NCBI GenBank assembly: GCA_031289585.1
Contig: JAITPF010000016.1
Coordinates: forward strand, 1-59,080
From: Endomicrobium sp.
GTDB taxonomy: Bacteria > Elusimicrobiota > Endomicrobiia > Endomicrobiales > Endomicrobiaceae
Direction of reading: 5' to 3'
DNA length: 59,080 nt
Shown here: positions 8,148 through 17,527 of the stretch, piece after piece
Numbering within the stretch: position 1 is the stretch's first letter
Layout of the letters: each line of letters begins with the position of its first letter
The notes under the pieces: generated by a model
What the model was told of the DNA's origin: nothing
What the model saw: only the letters and a program-made list of their open reading frames with translations
Databases searched by the model: none
Translations under genes and position numbers: made by a program

Positions 8148-10247
8148 TTAAAAAGCATTTAATAATTTTTGATAACTTGTCATTGACCAGTACTCATCTG
8201 CAACCAAATCTTCGGCAGTGTCAATTTTTTTTCTCAAGTTTGCCAAAATTTCTGCGCCTTTAGATGCAAATTTATCAGCGGTTTGAAAAATATTACTATG
8301 TTCTTCAAAAAGAAAACTTTCCATATCAAAAACATATTTTCTGACATCGTCGTAAATTTTAACTAAAGTTTCGAGTTCATGTGATAAAGATTCTGCTTTT
8401 ATATTTAGTTTGTTTAAGTTCTTGCTTGTTTTTGCTAAAAGGTTTATCTGTTTAAGAATTGCGGGAAGCAGTAAAGTGTTTACAATTTTTATTGCATACT
8501 TGTATTCAATTTCCTTTATTTTGACATAGTTTTCAAGTTTAATTTCTACTTTAGATCTCAACTCTCTTTCAGTTAATATATTATATTTTGAAAAAGCTTT
8601 TATTACATCATCTGCAAGGAAAAGCTTTAATGCTTCAGGGGTATTTTCAGCGTTAGGTAGGCCTCTTCTTGCAGCTTCTTTATGCCAATCTTGTGAATAT
8701 CCATTCTTCTCAAATCTTATGTCTTTTGTTTCTTTTATTATTTCCTTAACAACTTCCAAAGCTTTCTTTTTTACATCTATGTCGCTTTTTTTTGCTTCAA
8801 TTCTCTTATAAATTTCGTCAAAACCATAAGCTGCTAAAAGATTTAATATAGTTCCCACTTCGGCAGGATTTGCTGAAGAGCCAAGAGCTCTGAACTCAAA
8901 TTTATTACCAGTAAAAGCAACAGGTGATGTTCTGTTTCTGTCGGAATAATCTTTGTTGACTTTTGGAAGATTTTGTACGCCTAATGTAATTTCATTTACT
9001 TCTTTTTCATTTATCACGCCTGCTTTTTCTATTGAATCTAAAATATTGTTTACAAATTCTCCGAGATAAACTGACATAATTGCCGGAGGAGCTTCATTTG
9101 CACCAAGTCTGTGATCGTTACCTGCGTCTGCAACGCTTGCTCTTAAAATTCCACCGAATTTTTTTACGCCAAGCAAGACTGCGCTGATTGCTAAAAGAAA
9201 CGCTATGTTTTTAAGTGGAGATTTTGAAGGTTCAAAATAATTTGCACCAATATTATCGCCTATAGACCAGTTAAAATGTTTTCCTGATCCATTTACACCG
9301 GCAAAAGGTTTTTCGTGAAGAATGGCAACCATATTGTGCTTATCAGCAACTTTCTTTAGAATTTCCATTATCTGCAAGTTATTGTCTATAGCTAAATTTT
9401 CTTCTTGATGAAGAGGAGCAAGCTCAAACTGGTTGGGGGCAACTTCGTTATGTCTTGTTTTTATTGGAATACCTTTGCGATAAAGTTCATGATCAACATC
9501 TTCCATAAATTTTAAAATATTTTCTTTAATATTTCCAAAATAATGGTCTTCCATTTGTTGCCCTTTTGCAGGTTTATTGCCAAATAAAGTTCTTCCGGTA
9601 ACTGTAATGTCAGGTCTTGTTTTTACAGCTTCTTTGGAAAGGAGGAAATATTCTTGTTCTATTCCAGCAAAAACTTTTATCTGTTTTGCGTTTTTATTTC
9701 CAAGAAGTTTTTGAAGATTTATTACCTTTTCGTTTAAAACAGTAAGCGATTTGAGCAAAGGAGTCTTAAGATCTAGAACTTCACCTGTCCATGAAAGGAA
9801 AACTGAAGGAATTACCAAAGTCTTTGTTCTCCCTGCTTCAAGAAGAAATACTGGAGATGTGGGATCCCATGCGGTATATCCTCTTGCTTCAAAGGTTGAT
9901 CTTATTCCACCTGAAGGGAAAGAAGATGCATCAGGTTCAGATTGTACAAGTTGTGAGGCTGAGAATCTTTCTATAATTTCTCCGCCTTCACCGTAATCTA
10001 TAAATGAATCGTGTTTCTGAGCAGTACCACCTCTTTGAGGCTGAAACCAATGTGTAAAATGTGTTGCTCCGTTTTCAAGTGCCCATTCTTTCATTGCATG
10101 TGCAACTTCACCAGCTATTGTTTGATCTAAAGGTTCTAAATTATCAATAGCCGCTATAAGCTTTTTGTAAATGTTTTTGCTTAATTTTTGTTCCATTACT
10201 TTCTTTGTGAATACTAATTCACCATAATAATCATGGATTGATTGCAT
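8148..10247 (-). CDS. glnN: Glutamine synthetase type III
   Basis: The 699-residue protein has the size and motifs of GSIII, which makes glutamine from glutamate, ammonia and ATP and is about 250 residues longer than GSI. Visible signatures are VFAGIEQEYFLL (metal ligands), KTRHNEVAPNQFELAP, and NGSGKHFNWS in the catalytic core. The C-terminal third is helical, as usual for GSIII. The ribosome-binding site is a run of eight G at 10253-10260, five bases before ATG 10247. Slippage in this tract would change translation (see findings). The upstream neighbour is a sodium symporter. Confidence 0.97.
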   Translation of the reverse strand: MQSIHDYYGELVFTKKVMEQKLSKNIYKKLIAAIDNLEPLDQTIAGEVAHAMKEWALENGATHFTHWFQPQRGGTAQKHDSFIDYGEGGEIIERFSASQLVQSEPDASSFPSGGIRSTFEARGYTAWDPTSPVFLLEAGRTKTLVIPSVFLSWTGEVLDLKTPLLKSLTVLNEKVINLQKLLGNKNAKQIKVFAGIEQEYFLLSKEAVKTRPDITVTGRTLFGNKPAKGQQMEDHYFGNIKENILKFMEDVDHELYRKGIPIKTRHNEVAPNQFELAPLHQEENLAIDNNLQIMEILKKVADKHNMVAILHEKPFAGVNGSGKHFNWSIGDNIGANYFEPSKSPLKNIAFLLAISAVLLGVKKFGGILRASVADAGNDHRLGANEAPPAIMSVYLGEFVNNILDSIEKAGVINEKEVNEITLGVQNLPKVNKDYSDRNRTSPVAFTGNKFEFRALGSSANPAEVGTILNLLAAYGFDEIYKRIEAKKSDIDVKKKALEVVKEIIKETKDIRFEKNGYSQDWHKEAARRGLPNAENTPEALKLFLADDVIKAFSKYNILTERELRSKVEIKLENYVKIKEIEYKYAIKIVNTLLLPAILKQINLLAKTSKNLNKLNIKAESLSHELETLVKIYDDVRKYVFDMESFLFEEHSNIFQTADKFASKGAEILANLRKKIDTAEDLVADEYWSMTSYQKLLNAF

Positions 10248-10252
10248 AACAT

Positions 10253-10260
10253 CCCCCCCC
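10253..10260 (-). promoter_or_regulatory. G8 homopolymer serving as glnN ribosome-binding site
   Basis: On the minus strand eight G residues precede ATGTTATG, five bases from the glnN start. No other Shine-Dalgarno sequence is present. The tract lies outside the coding frame, so length changes would alter ribosome binding or spacing but not the protein. Confidence 0.55.
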
Positions 10261-10315
10261 TATTTATCATCGCAAGTCAATGAAATTAGTGTAGCGATTA
10301 GATTAATTGTTAAAA

Positions 10316-11617
10316 CTATCTGAAAACAGCAAATATATAAATTATAATTACAAGACTGCAAAAAACGTAACGCCCCATAGGTATAATCCATTTACTAAAC
10401 GGTTTAGATCGTCCGTTTTGTATTTCTTCTGCAATTTTATTTGGCGGAACAATCCAGAAAAAGAAAATACCACTTGCTAAAGCGCAAAGTGGTATTAAAT
10501 GGAGTTCAAGAATATTAATAACTTCTTTGATATTTCCAACTACAAAGATATTGCACATTGCTGCTGCTAATACGGATATAGCTCCAACAGCCCAAATACG
10601 AGCTATTTTAAATTTGTTTTGTAGTACTTCAACAACAACTTCAAGCATACCTATAAGTGAAGTAAGTGCTGCAAAAAATACTGCGGTAAAGAAGATGCCC
10701 ATAAGAATTTGTCCTAAAGGCAGACCTTTAAAAATATCAGGCATTGTGATAAACATAAGTGGTGGACCTTCGTTGAGGTTTTTCCCAAAAGCAAATGCAG
10801 CAGGAATTATTAGTAAAGTTGCAATCATTGATGCCACCGTATCTATAATTACAACATTCTTTGCAGAAGAAACTAAATCTTCAGTTTTCTTTGCATAAGA
10901 ACCATATACAACCATAGTTGAACCTCTAAGGGACAAGGAATAAAATACTTGTCCTAATGCTAACATCCATGTTATAGGATCAAACATAAATTCCCACTTT
11001 GGACTAAAAAGATATTTATATCCTTCCGAAGCGTGTGGTAGAAAAGCAACTCTTGTTGCCAAAATCAAAAGAAGAACAATAATTGCAGGAATCATAAAAG
11101 TACAGCATTTTTCAATGCCTTTTTCGACACCTCTTACTATAGTTATACCTGCCAAAAATACGGTTATAATAATCCATAAGAATATATGACTATTGATAGT
11201 AGTATCAAAATATTGAGAACTGTTAGATGCAGAAAAAGCCGAACCTGTAAATGACCCTAACAGAAAACGAATAACCCAAGATACTACTAGAATATAACCT
11301 ATAGCTTGTACCAAAGCAACTAAAACACATATCCACCCGAAAAACTCTCCAGCTTTTCCACTTTTACCACGCATTTCTAAAGCTTTTTTAAAAGCACCTA
11401 TAGGACCTGTTCCTGTAAGTCTGCCGATAGCCATTTCTCCAATTACTGCAATAATTCCTAAAACAGCTAAACAAATAAGATAAGGGATTACAAATGCTGC
11501 TCCGCCGAGTTCTCCTACACGGTATGGAAATAACCAAATATTCCCCAGTCCTATAGCCGATCCTGTCGCAGCAAAAATCAACCCCCATTTTGATGAAAAC
11601 GAATCTTTAATGCTCAC
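10316..11617 (-). CDS. Sodium-dependent NSS-family amino-acid transporter
   Basis: The 433-residue membrane protein belongs to the neurotransmitter:sodium symporter family (SNF, LeuT fold). The family signature GLIFAATGSAIGLGNIWLFPYRV lies in TM1, followed by about 10-11 further helices, which fits the 11-helix bacterial type. It should import a neutral or aromatic amino acid with Na+; the substrate cannot be read. It is 68 bp upstream of glnN on the same strand, so a shared nitrogen-supply role is plausible. No clear strong Shine-Dalgarno was seen beyond GAGGTGAGC. Confidence 0.92.
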   Translation of the reverse strand: MSIKDSFSSKWGLIFAATGSAIGLGNIWLFPYRVGELGGAAFVIPYLICLAVLGIIAVIGEMAIGRLTGTGPIGAFKKALEMRGKSGKAGEFFGWICVLVALVQAIGYILVVSWVIRFLLGSFTGSAFSASNSSQYFDTTINSHIFLWIIITVFLAGITIVRGVEKGIEKCCTFMIPAIIVLLLILATRVAFLPHASEGYKYLFSPKWEFMFDPITWMLALGQVFYSLSLRGSTMVVYGSYAKKTEDLVSSAKNVVIIDTVASMIATLLIIPAAFAFGKNLNEGPPLMFITMPDIFKGLPLGQILMGIFFTAVFFAALTSLIGMLEVVVEVLQNKFKIARIWAVGAISVLAAAMCNIFVVGNIKEVINILELHLIPLCALASGIFFFWIVPPNKIAEEIQNGRSKPFSKWIIPMGRYVFCSLVIIIYIFAVFR

Positions 11618-11791
11618 CTCTATCTTTTTTCCTATGTTCTTTTTTCATAACCAAGAAAAAAATAAAAGTACTAAAAATTCTGTTTTTAGCACCTTTGTCA
11701 TTTCTTTATATTAAGATAGTAACAGTATATTAAATTTTTATTATTTTATCAATGTCTTGTAATCGTTCATAACATATTAGACTTTTAGGCA

Positions 11792-11893
11792 TTAAGAAGC
11801 CATTGAATAATGAAGTGGTGTTTGATAATTTAAACCTTTGAGAACTTTTTGCTAGTTATGCCATTTTAATAATCCGTAAGTCTTTTGTTGGAC
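11792..11893 (-). pseudogene. Transposase (rve integrase core) C-terminal remnant
   Basis: The minus strand reads KTYGLLKWHN, one TAG stop, then QKVLKGLNYQTPLHYSMAS and TAA at 11792-11794. The pattern of a Trp/Asn segment followed by a GLNYxTPxxY motif is typical of the end of IS3/IS481-type DDE transposases. Nothing upstream continues it cleanly, so it is a small, dead IS relic beside tRNA-Leu. Confidence 0.45.
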
Positions 11894-12139
11894 TGATTAC
11901 AATCACTTATACTATCTTCGTTTCTGTCGATAACCGGTTAAGTCAGGTCATAAAGAAATTCAGGGAGAATTTATTGTGGATTTTTTTCGCCGACAAATTG
12001 CTTAAGTTTACAGACTTAATAAAAGAAGAATATGTAATATGTTTTGTAAATGGTAACGGACTTACAAACTGCGAAGCAAGACTTTAAAACAACAACACAA
12101 AAGCTTTGTATTTGGCCAATAAGATGTTTAATATACATT

Positions 12140-12360
12140 CTATTTATCGAAAATAAAGATTTGGATAAAGAAAGCAAGATAAAAGCTTACAATTCAGTAA
12201 GGTAAGAACTTCTAGATAACCAAAAATTTGATTTCCTTAACTTTGAAACTGGAACTAGTTGATTGTATGGAGATACTCACAACAGAAGCAGCAGAATATT
12301 CAACTCTTTGTTTTAAGAAGTTATAGAATATTTATAGAAAAATAATTGTTCTTTAAAATT
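12140..12360 (+). pseudogene. Stop-riddled coding remnant of unknown family
   Basis: One + frame reads LFIENKDLDKESKIKAYNSVR, stop, ELLDNQKFDFLNFETGTS, stop, LYGDTHNRSSRIFNSLF, stop, EVIEYL, stop. The segments between stops are protein-like and stay in one frame, which suggests a gene killed by several nonsense mutations. The family is not recognised. Confidence 0.4.
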
Positions 12361-12385
12361 TTAGGCGCTGTAAAAAATAATATAT

Positions 12386-12468
12386 GCTGAGGAGGGGATT
12401 TGAACCCCTACCACCCTTTCGGGGACAGGCTTCTGAGACCTGCGTGTCTGCCGTTCCACCACCTCAGC
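12386..12468 (-). tRNA. tRNA-Leu (CAG anticodon)
   Basis: On the minus strand an 83-nt cloverleaf starts GCTGAGGTGGTGGAACGGCA and ends in the complementary CCTCAGC. The anticodon stem CAGGT/GCCTG encloses the loop CTCAGAA, giving CAG. The long variable arm (CCCCGAAAGGG type) and GGTTCAAATCC T-arm fit a class II leucine tRNA. CCA is not encoded. Confidence 0.93.
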
Positions 12469-12482
12469 TATAAAACTATAAA

Positions 12483-13016
12483 CTATCTATCAATAATTTC
12501 CATTTTAATTACGCGCATATATTTCCATTTATTTGTTTTATATCTTAAATAAAAAGAAACTGCAAGTACAATGCCATAAATGATTAAAATACTCCAGCAA
12601 GAATATAATCCCATTTTAAATACTGTTGTTGCTAAATACAATAATGTTGTAGTAAAAATGAAAAGTGTTATCAAAAGTTTCATTGCAAAAGCGGTATCTC
12701 CAGCACCTTTTATTGCTGAAGAGAATATAATAGCTAATGATTCGAAAACTAAAAATAAAGCTCCAAATCTTAATAAAACAATTATAGTAGGTCTTATTTG
12801 TTCAATAATTGCACTTTCAGCGCCTTTTGAAAAAGGGTACATAAATATATTCGGAATAAATATATATGCAAGAACATTTAAGAAAATATATAAACTTGTT
12901 ACATGTAAAGATGTTTTAATACTTGTTTGTGCAATAGAAGCTTGATTTTTACCGAGATAGGTTCCTACAAAAATTGATGTTGTAAATCCAAATCTACTAA
13001 TGGTATATAGGTGAGA
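12483..13016 (-). pseudogene. C-terminal half of a MATE efflux transporter
   Basis: The track lists only a 119-residue ORF, but its frame is open upstream for 58 more codons, reading RFGFTTSIFVGTYLGKNQAS, the motif that opens the second half of MATE transporters. Downstream SSAIKGAGDTAFAM also fits MATE. The first six helices are missing. A frame change near 13010-13020 leads into unrelated-looking codons (VFFASNIVLNIYNL). A functional transporter is unlikely. It sits head-to-head with the ABC ATPase gene. Confidence 0.7.
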
Positions 13017-13167
13017 TTATAAATATTCAAAACAATATTGCTTGCGAAAAATACGAAAAACTGTAAATTTCTCTCATGCGTTTGTTGTGCAAAGCGAATT
13101 AAAATTGCCGCTTTCTTTTTTTTACTATATATTATAAAATTTGCCAATGTTATATGAGGAAGAAACT

Positions 13168-13953
13168 ATGGGTAGTTTTATTGAATTAAAAAACGTTTCT
13201 GTGTTACGTGATGACAGAAAAATTTTAGATAATATTAATCTTGTTATAAATTCTGATGAGAATGTTGCAATAATAGGTCCAAATGGTTCAGGAAAATCTA
13301 CTTTTATTAAACTTATAACTGGTAAAATTTACCCATCTTATACTGGAGATGATACAGTTTGTAAATTATTTGGACGTATACAGTGGAATGTACATAATTT
13401 ACGCAATATGCTTGGAATAGTAACAAACGAACTTCAATACAATTTTCATAACGAAATAACGGGTATTGAAACTGTTTTATCTGGTTTTTTTGCAAGCATT
13501 GGATTATCAAATACCCATATTGTTACGAACGCTATGATAAAAAAAGCTGAAAATACAATTGATTTTTTGGAAGTATCTTCTTTAAAAGATAAAAAACTTG
13601 AAACTATGTCATCTGGAGAAGCAAGAAGATTTTTGATTGCTAGATCTCTTGTAAATAATCCAAAAGTTTTAGTTTTGGATGAGCCATCAAACAGTTTAGA
13701 TATTGCATCAGCTGTAAAACTCCACAATACAATGAGAAAAATTTCAGGTTCTGGAACAAAAATAGTACTTGTAACTCATTTAGTGTCTGATATTATTCCG
13801 GAAATGGATAGATTCGTATTTTTTAAAAAAGGAAAGATATTCGCCGATGGAAACCGCAAAAATATTTTTACTAGCGATAAATTATCTTCTCTTTTTGGTA
13901 TGAAAGTGAAGATAAATGAAAATAATAGTTTGTGTGAAATTGCAGTAGTATAA
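13168..13953 (+). CDS. ABC transporter ATP-binding protein
   Basis: A 261-residue ABC ATPase with Walker A GPNGSGKSTFIKLITG, signature MSSGEARRFLIARSLV, Walker B VLVLDEPSN and switch histidine in VTHLVSD. The variant SSGEARR signature resembles YlmA/ModF-like stand-alone ATPases. No permease gene is adjacent, so the substrate is unknown. The track start TTG 13141 is unlikely; ATG 13168 has GAGGA seven bases upstream. mprF follows after 35 bp. Confidence 0.88.
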   Translation: MGSFIELKNVSVLRDDRKILDNINLVINSDENVAIIGPNGSGKSTFIKLITGKIYPSYTGDDTVCKLFGRIQWNVHNLRNMLGIVTNELQYNFHNEITGIETVLSGFFASIGLSNTHIVTNAMIKKAENTIDFLEVSSLKDKKLETMSSGEARRFLIARSLVNNPKVLVLDEPSNSLDIASAVKLHNTMRKISGSGTKIVLVTHLVSDIIPEMDRFVFFKKGKIFADGNRKNIFTSDKLSSLFGMKVKINENNSLCEIAVV

Positions 13954-13988
13954 AATAACAATGAAATAGTTAAAGGACTAAATATATA

Positions 13989-16559
13989 ATGAAAAAATGG
14001 ATAAAATTTATTCTTGTGCCTTTGGGTTTTTTTGTTTTTGTTGGCGCATTGGCACTTCTTCACAATCAACTAAAAAATCTAAATTATGTTGACATTATAA
14101 ATGCGTTAAAAGCTATACCGTCATTTAAAATTATAATAGCTTTGTTTTTAGCTTTATCATATTACTTGATTTTAGGAGGTTATGATATATTAGCATTTAA
14201 ATACATAGGTGCAAAAGTTCCATTAAAACCTAAAGATGTTTTATTTACGTGTTTTATAAGCAACGTTCTAGGAAGCAATACTGGCTATTCAATGCTTTTT
14301 GGTGGATCAATACGATATAGACTTTACTCAATGTATAATGTTTCAATGGTTAATGTTACAAAAGTACTTCTTTTTTCTTCTGCGACAATTTGGCTTGGTC
14401 TTTTAACAATTGGTGGTCTCATTTTTACTTTTGCACCTGTTTCTTTGGAAGGAATAGTTGATTTTAATTTCTCAACAAGAATAATTGGTTTATTTTTTAT
14501 TGTTATTCTAATTTTATATATCTTATTAAGTACATTGCATTCAAGACCAATAAAAGTATTTAACTGGACTATAACTTTCCCAGATATTAAAATTGTTTCT
14601 TCACAAATTTTACTTGCTACATGCGATTGGCTCATTGCATCACTTACTCTTTATGTTCTTTTACCTAGTGGAGAAATACCTTACTTTGTTTTGCTTAAAG
14701 TTTTTCTTGTATCGCAGCTTCTTGGAATTATAAGTCAGGTTCCAGGAGGTATGGGTGTTTTTGAAGCTTCTATTGCGTTGTTACTTCCTAATTCTGCAAG
14801 CAATTCAGGAGTTATCGGAGGGTTGCTTGCTTACAGAGTGGTATTTTATTTTTTCCCTCTTTTGATAGCGCTTATTCTTTTAGGTTCTTTTGAAATTATG
14901 ATATTTACAAAGAGATTTAGTGAAAAGGCAAGAATTTTTGGGAAAACCATTTCTTCAGTCATAGTGCAAATTATTGCGTTGTTATCATTTTTTGCTGGTA
15001 TGATTGCAATGCTTTCAGCGTCCACTCCTTTTGATGTAGTACAGTTGAAATTTGTAATAAATCTTCTTCCTATATGGTTTGCTGATTTGTCACATTTTTT
15101 GCTGAGTACTACATCAATAATTCTGCTTTTTATTTCGAGGGCTTTACAGCTTAGAATTAAAAATGCGTGGAACATTGCTTGTATTTTAATAGGTATTACA
15201 ATTGTTCTTATACTTATTGTGGGAGAACCTCCCTTAGTTCTTTTGTGTTTTATAGCGCTGCTGATTGTGCTTTTAATTTCAAAACAATATTTTTACAGAA
15301 ATATTTCTATATTAAATATGGCTTTCAGTACATGGTGGCTTAGTGCTATTGGTGGAGTTTTTGTTTTGTCAGTGTGGATAGGGTTCTTTGTAAATAGACA
15401 AGATATTTTTTCTTGGATACATCTAAACATATTTTTAAAAAATATTTTAAGCACTACAGATACTGCAAGATTTTTAAGAGCAAGTTTAGGCGTTGGAGTG
15501 ATAATATTTATAGTTATTCTGGAACAGATATCAAAAAATTTCTTTAAAAAGTTTGTCTCATTTACAAAAGGCGATATAAAAAATATAGTTGATTCTTCAG
15601 ATTATGCATATTCGTTTAATGCGCTTGCAGATGATAAAAATTATATTGTCAACGATGAAAAAGATGCATTTATTATGTATGCAAAATTGAAAAATAGTTG
15701 GATTGCTTTGGGTGATCCTGTTGGGAAATGTGGGCATAAAAATGAACTTTTATGGAAGTTTAAAGAAATGGCAGACAATGTCTCAGCAAGGCCTGCTTTT
15801 ATTGGAATAGATCATAAATACGTGCAAATCTATGATGACATAGGTCTTGATGTTTTTAATATAGGGCAGGCAGCAAAAATTCCTTTAAGGATTTTTGATA
15901 AAAACAATGAATGTTTTAAAGATTTTTGCTGTAAGGAAATTGAGGAAGCAGGATTTAGATATCAAATACTAAAAGCAGAACAATTTGAACAATATAGAGA
16001 AATATTTAAGAAAATAAGTAAAGAATGGGAAGAGAATACAAATTATATTGAGAGAAATTTTATACCGGGCAAATATGATGAATCTTATATGAAAGATATG
16101 GATTTTGGAATATTAGAAAAAGATAGCAAAATTTATGCTTTTTCTGTTATCGTAAAAACTAAAAATAAGAATGAGTTGTCTTCAGGGGTTGTAAGACATA
16201 TAAAATGCGATTATGACATTTTTACTTATATGATATTTAAAAATATTTTATGGGCTAAAGAAAATGAATACAAGTGGTTTGATTTAGGTCTTGCCTATTT
16301 CCCATCTGCAGAAAATGATGGTGAAGCGATAAAATATTTCGCAAAAATGTTTATGTTTGCTGAACATTTTAATTATAATCTTACATCTTTAAGGGAATTT
16401 AAGAATAAGTTTTGTCCGGTGTGGCATAATAAATATGTAGCTATACATCCAGATAGATATATTATTACATTTATTAAAAATTTTACAGCGCTTATTTCTC
16501 CTCTTAAAATTGTTGACGGGAAACATTTCTATTTCTTTAAAAGGTTCTTTAAAAGATGA
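13989..16559 (+). CDS. mprF: Bifunctional lysylphosphatidylglycerol flippase/synthetase (MprF)
   Basis: The 856-residue protein has about 13-14 membrane helices (about 1-540) including the flippase core (NVLGSNTGYSMLFGGSIRYRLYS; QVPGGMGVFEAS), then a cytosolic DUF2156 GNAT-like synthase domain (about 555-850; WIALGDPVG, FDLGLAYF). MprF transfers an aminoacyl group, usually lysine or alanine, from tRNA to phosphatidylglycerol and flips the lipid, lowering envelope negative charge. Which amino acid is used cannot be read. It overlaps tilS by 4 bp. Confidence 0.92.
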   Translation: MKKWIKFILVPLGFFVFVGALALLHNQLKNLNYVDIINALKAIPSFKIIIALFLALSYYLILGGYDILAFKYIGAKVPLKPKDVLFTCFISNVLGSNTGYSMLFGGSIRYRLYSMYNVSMVNVTKVLLFSSATIWLGLLTIGGLIFTFAPVSLEGIVDFNFSTRIIGLFFIVILILYILLSTLHSRPIKVFNWTITFPDIKIVSSQILLATCDWLIASLTLYVLLPSGEIPYFVLLKVFLVSQLLGIISQVPGGMGVFEASIALLLPNSASNSGVIGGLLAYRVVFYFFPLLIALILLGSFEIMIFTKRFSEKARIFGKTISSVIVQIIALLSFFAGMIAMLSASTPFDVVQLKFVINLLPIWFADLSHFLLSTTSIILLFISRALQLRIKNAWNIACILIGITIVLILIVGEPPLVLLCFIALLIVLLISKQYFYRNISILNMAFSTWWLSAIGGVFVLSVWIGFFVNRQDIFSWIHLNIFLKNILSTTDTARFLRASLGVGVIIFIVILEQISKNFFKKFVSFTKGDIKNIVDSSDYAYSFNALADDKNYIVNDEKDAFIMYAKLKNSWIALGDPVGKCGHKNELLWKFKEMADNVSARPAFIGIDHKYVQIYDDIGLDVFNIGQAAKIPLRIFDKNNECFKDFCCKEIEEAGFRYQILKAEQFEQYREIFKKISKEWEENTNYIERNFIPGKYDESYMKDMDFGILEKDSKIYAFSVIVKTKNKNELSSGVVRHIKCDYDIFTYMIFKNILWAKENEYKWFDLGLAYFPSAENDGEAIKYFAKMFMFAEHFNYNLTSLREFKNKFCPVWHNKYVAIHPDRYIITFIKNFTALISPLKIVDGKHFYFFKRFFKR

Positions 16560-17527
16560 AAGCATGGGATATTTTTTATAAAAATATTTCTCAAAATAAT
16601 TTTATTAAAACCAAAGACAAAATTGTTTTAGCAGTATCTGGTGGAATAGATTCTATATGTATGTTGCATTTGTTTTGGCGTCTTGCAAAAAAAATAAATA
16701 TTAAACTTCTAGTAGTAAATTTTAATCATAATTTAAGAGAAGAATCCATAAAAGAAGCAAAAACTGTCAAAGATTTATCATCTAAACTTGAGATAGAATG
16801 TTTCCTTAAAAAAATAAATGTAAGAGAATATTCTAAAAAATATTCTATTTCAATTGAAACAGCTGGAAGAAACTTACGATATTTAACTCTTGAAGAAATT
16901 GCAAAGAAGTATAAATATAATAAGATTACTACTGCACATAATGCAAATGATAACGCTGAAACTGTACTTATGTGGCTTTTAAGAGGAAGCGGAAATTTTG
17001 TTGGTATACCACAGGAAAGAAAAATAAATAAAAATCTTGTTGTAATACGTCCTTTACTTCCAATTACAAGAAAGTTGATAGAAGAATATGTCAAAAGTCA
17101 TAATTTGCCTTTTTGTATTGACAAATCTAATTTTTCAGACATATATACTAGAAACAAAATACGGCTGTTACTAATGCCTATTTTTGAAAAAATAAATCAT
17201 AAAGCTGTAGAACATATTTTTGATTTAAGTTGCATACAGACACGGGAAGATGCATATTTAGAAGAAATTTCAAGCAATTTTATAAAAAAATGCGTAAAAA
17301 TGCAGAAAAATCAAATTTTGCTTGATTTAATAATGTTTTTACGATATAATAAAGCAATACAATTTAGAATTTTAAAAAGCATATTACCGCAAAAGAAATA
17401 CAGCTTATGTATTAACTTGATAATGCATAAAATTTTGTCGGCAGATGTATCTATTTATAGACTATCTGCCGATTGGATTTTTAAAATAAAGCCACAAAAA
17501 GCTTATTTCATAAGGGAGAGAAAGTAA
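16556..17527 (+). CDS. tilS: tRNA(Ile)-lysidine synthase
   Basis: The PP-loop ATPase motif VLAVSGGIDSICML at the N-terminus and TTAHNANDNAETVLMWLLRGSG identify TilS, which converts C34 of tRNA-Ile(CAU) to lysidine so that AUA is read as Ile. At 323 residues it lacks most of the C-terminal domains of the longer enterobacterial form, like the short Aquifex type. The start ATG overlaps mprF (ATGA); the hpt remnant starts on its stop codon. The order tilS-hpt-ftsH is widespread. Confidence 0.95.
   Translation: MKAWDIFYKNISQNNFIKTKDKIVLAVSGGIDSICMLHLFWRLAKKINIKLLVVNFNHNLREESIKEAKTVKDLSSKLEIECFLKKINVREYSKKYSISIETAGRNLRYLTLEEIAKKYKYNKITTAHNANDNAETVLMWLLRGSGNFVGIPQERKINKNLVVIRPLLPITRKLIEEYVKSHNLPFCIDKSNFSDIYTRNKIRLLLMPIFEKINHKAVEHIFDLSCIQTREDAYLEEISSNFIKKCVKMQKNQILLDLIMFLRYNKAIQFRILKSILPQKKYSLCINLIMHKILSADVSIYRLSADWIFKIKPQKAYFIRERK

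Larger units (their letters stand above)
11618..12385. other. Decayed intergenic region with no intact gene
   Basis: This stretch of about 770 bp holds only broken reading frames: a transposase/integrase C-terminal remnant on the minus strand and an unidentified stop-interrupted frame on the plus strand, both listed separately. An open but start-less + frame at about 11860-12087 (reading FVSVDNRLSQVIKKF and ending NCEARL) may be another remnant. Confidence 0.5.

Noticed and set aside
12965-13147. 60-codon minus-strand ORF read as the missing MATE N-terminus
   Set aside because: It is in another frame than the MATE remnant and its sequence does not resemble the corresponding MATE helices; part of it is the +1 frame of the real remnant.
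14324-15175. Antisense ORFs inside mprF (103 and 109 codons)
   Set aside because: Shadow frames of a clear membrane-protein gene, with no ribosome-binding sites and no recognisable domains.
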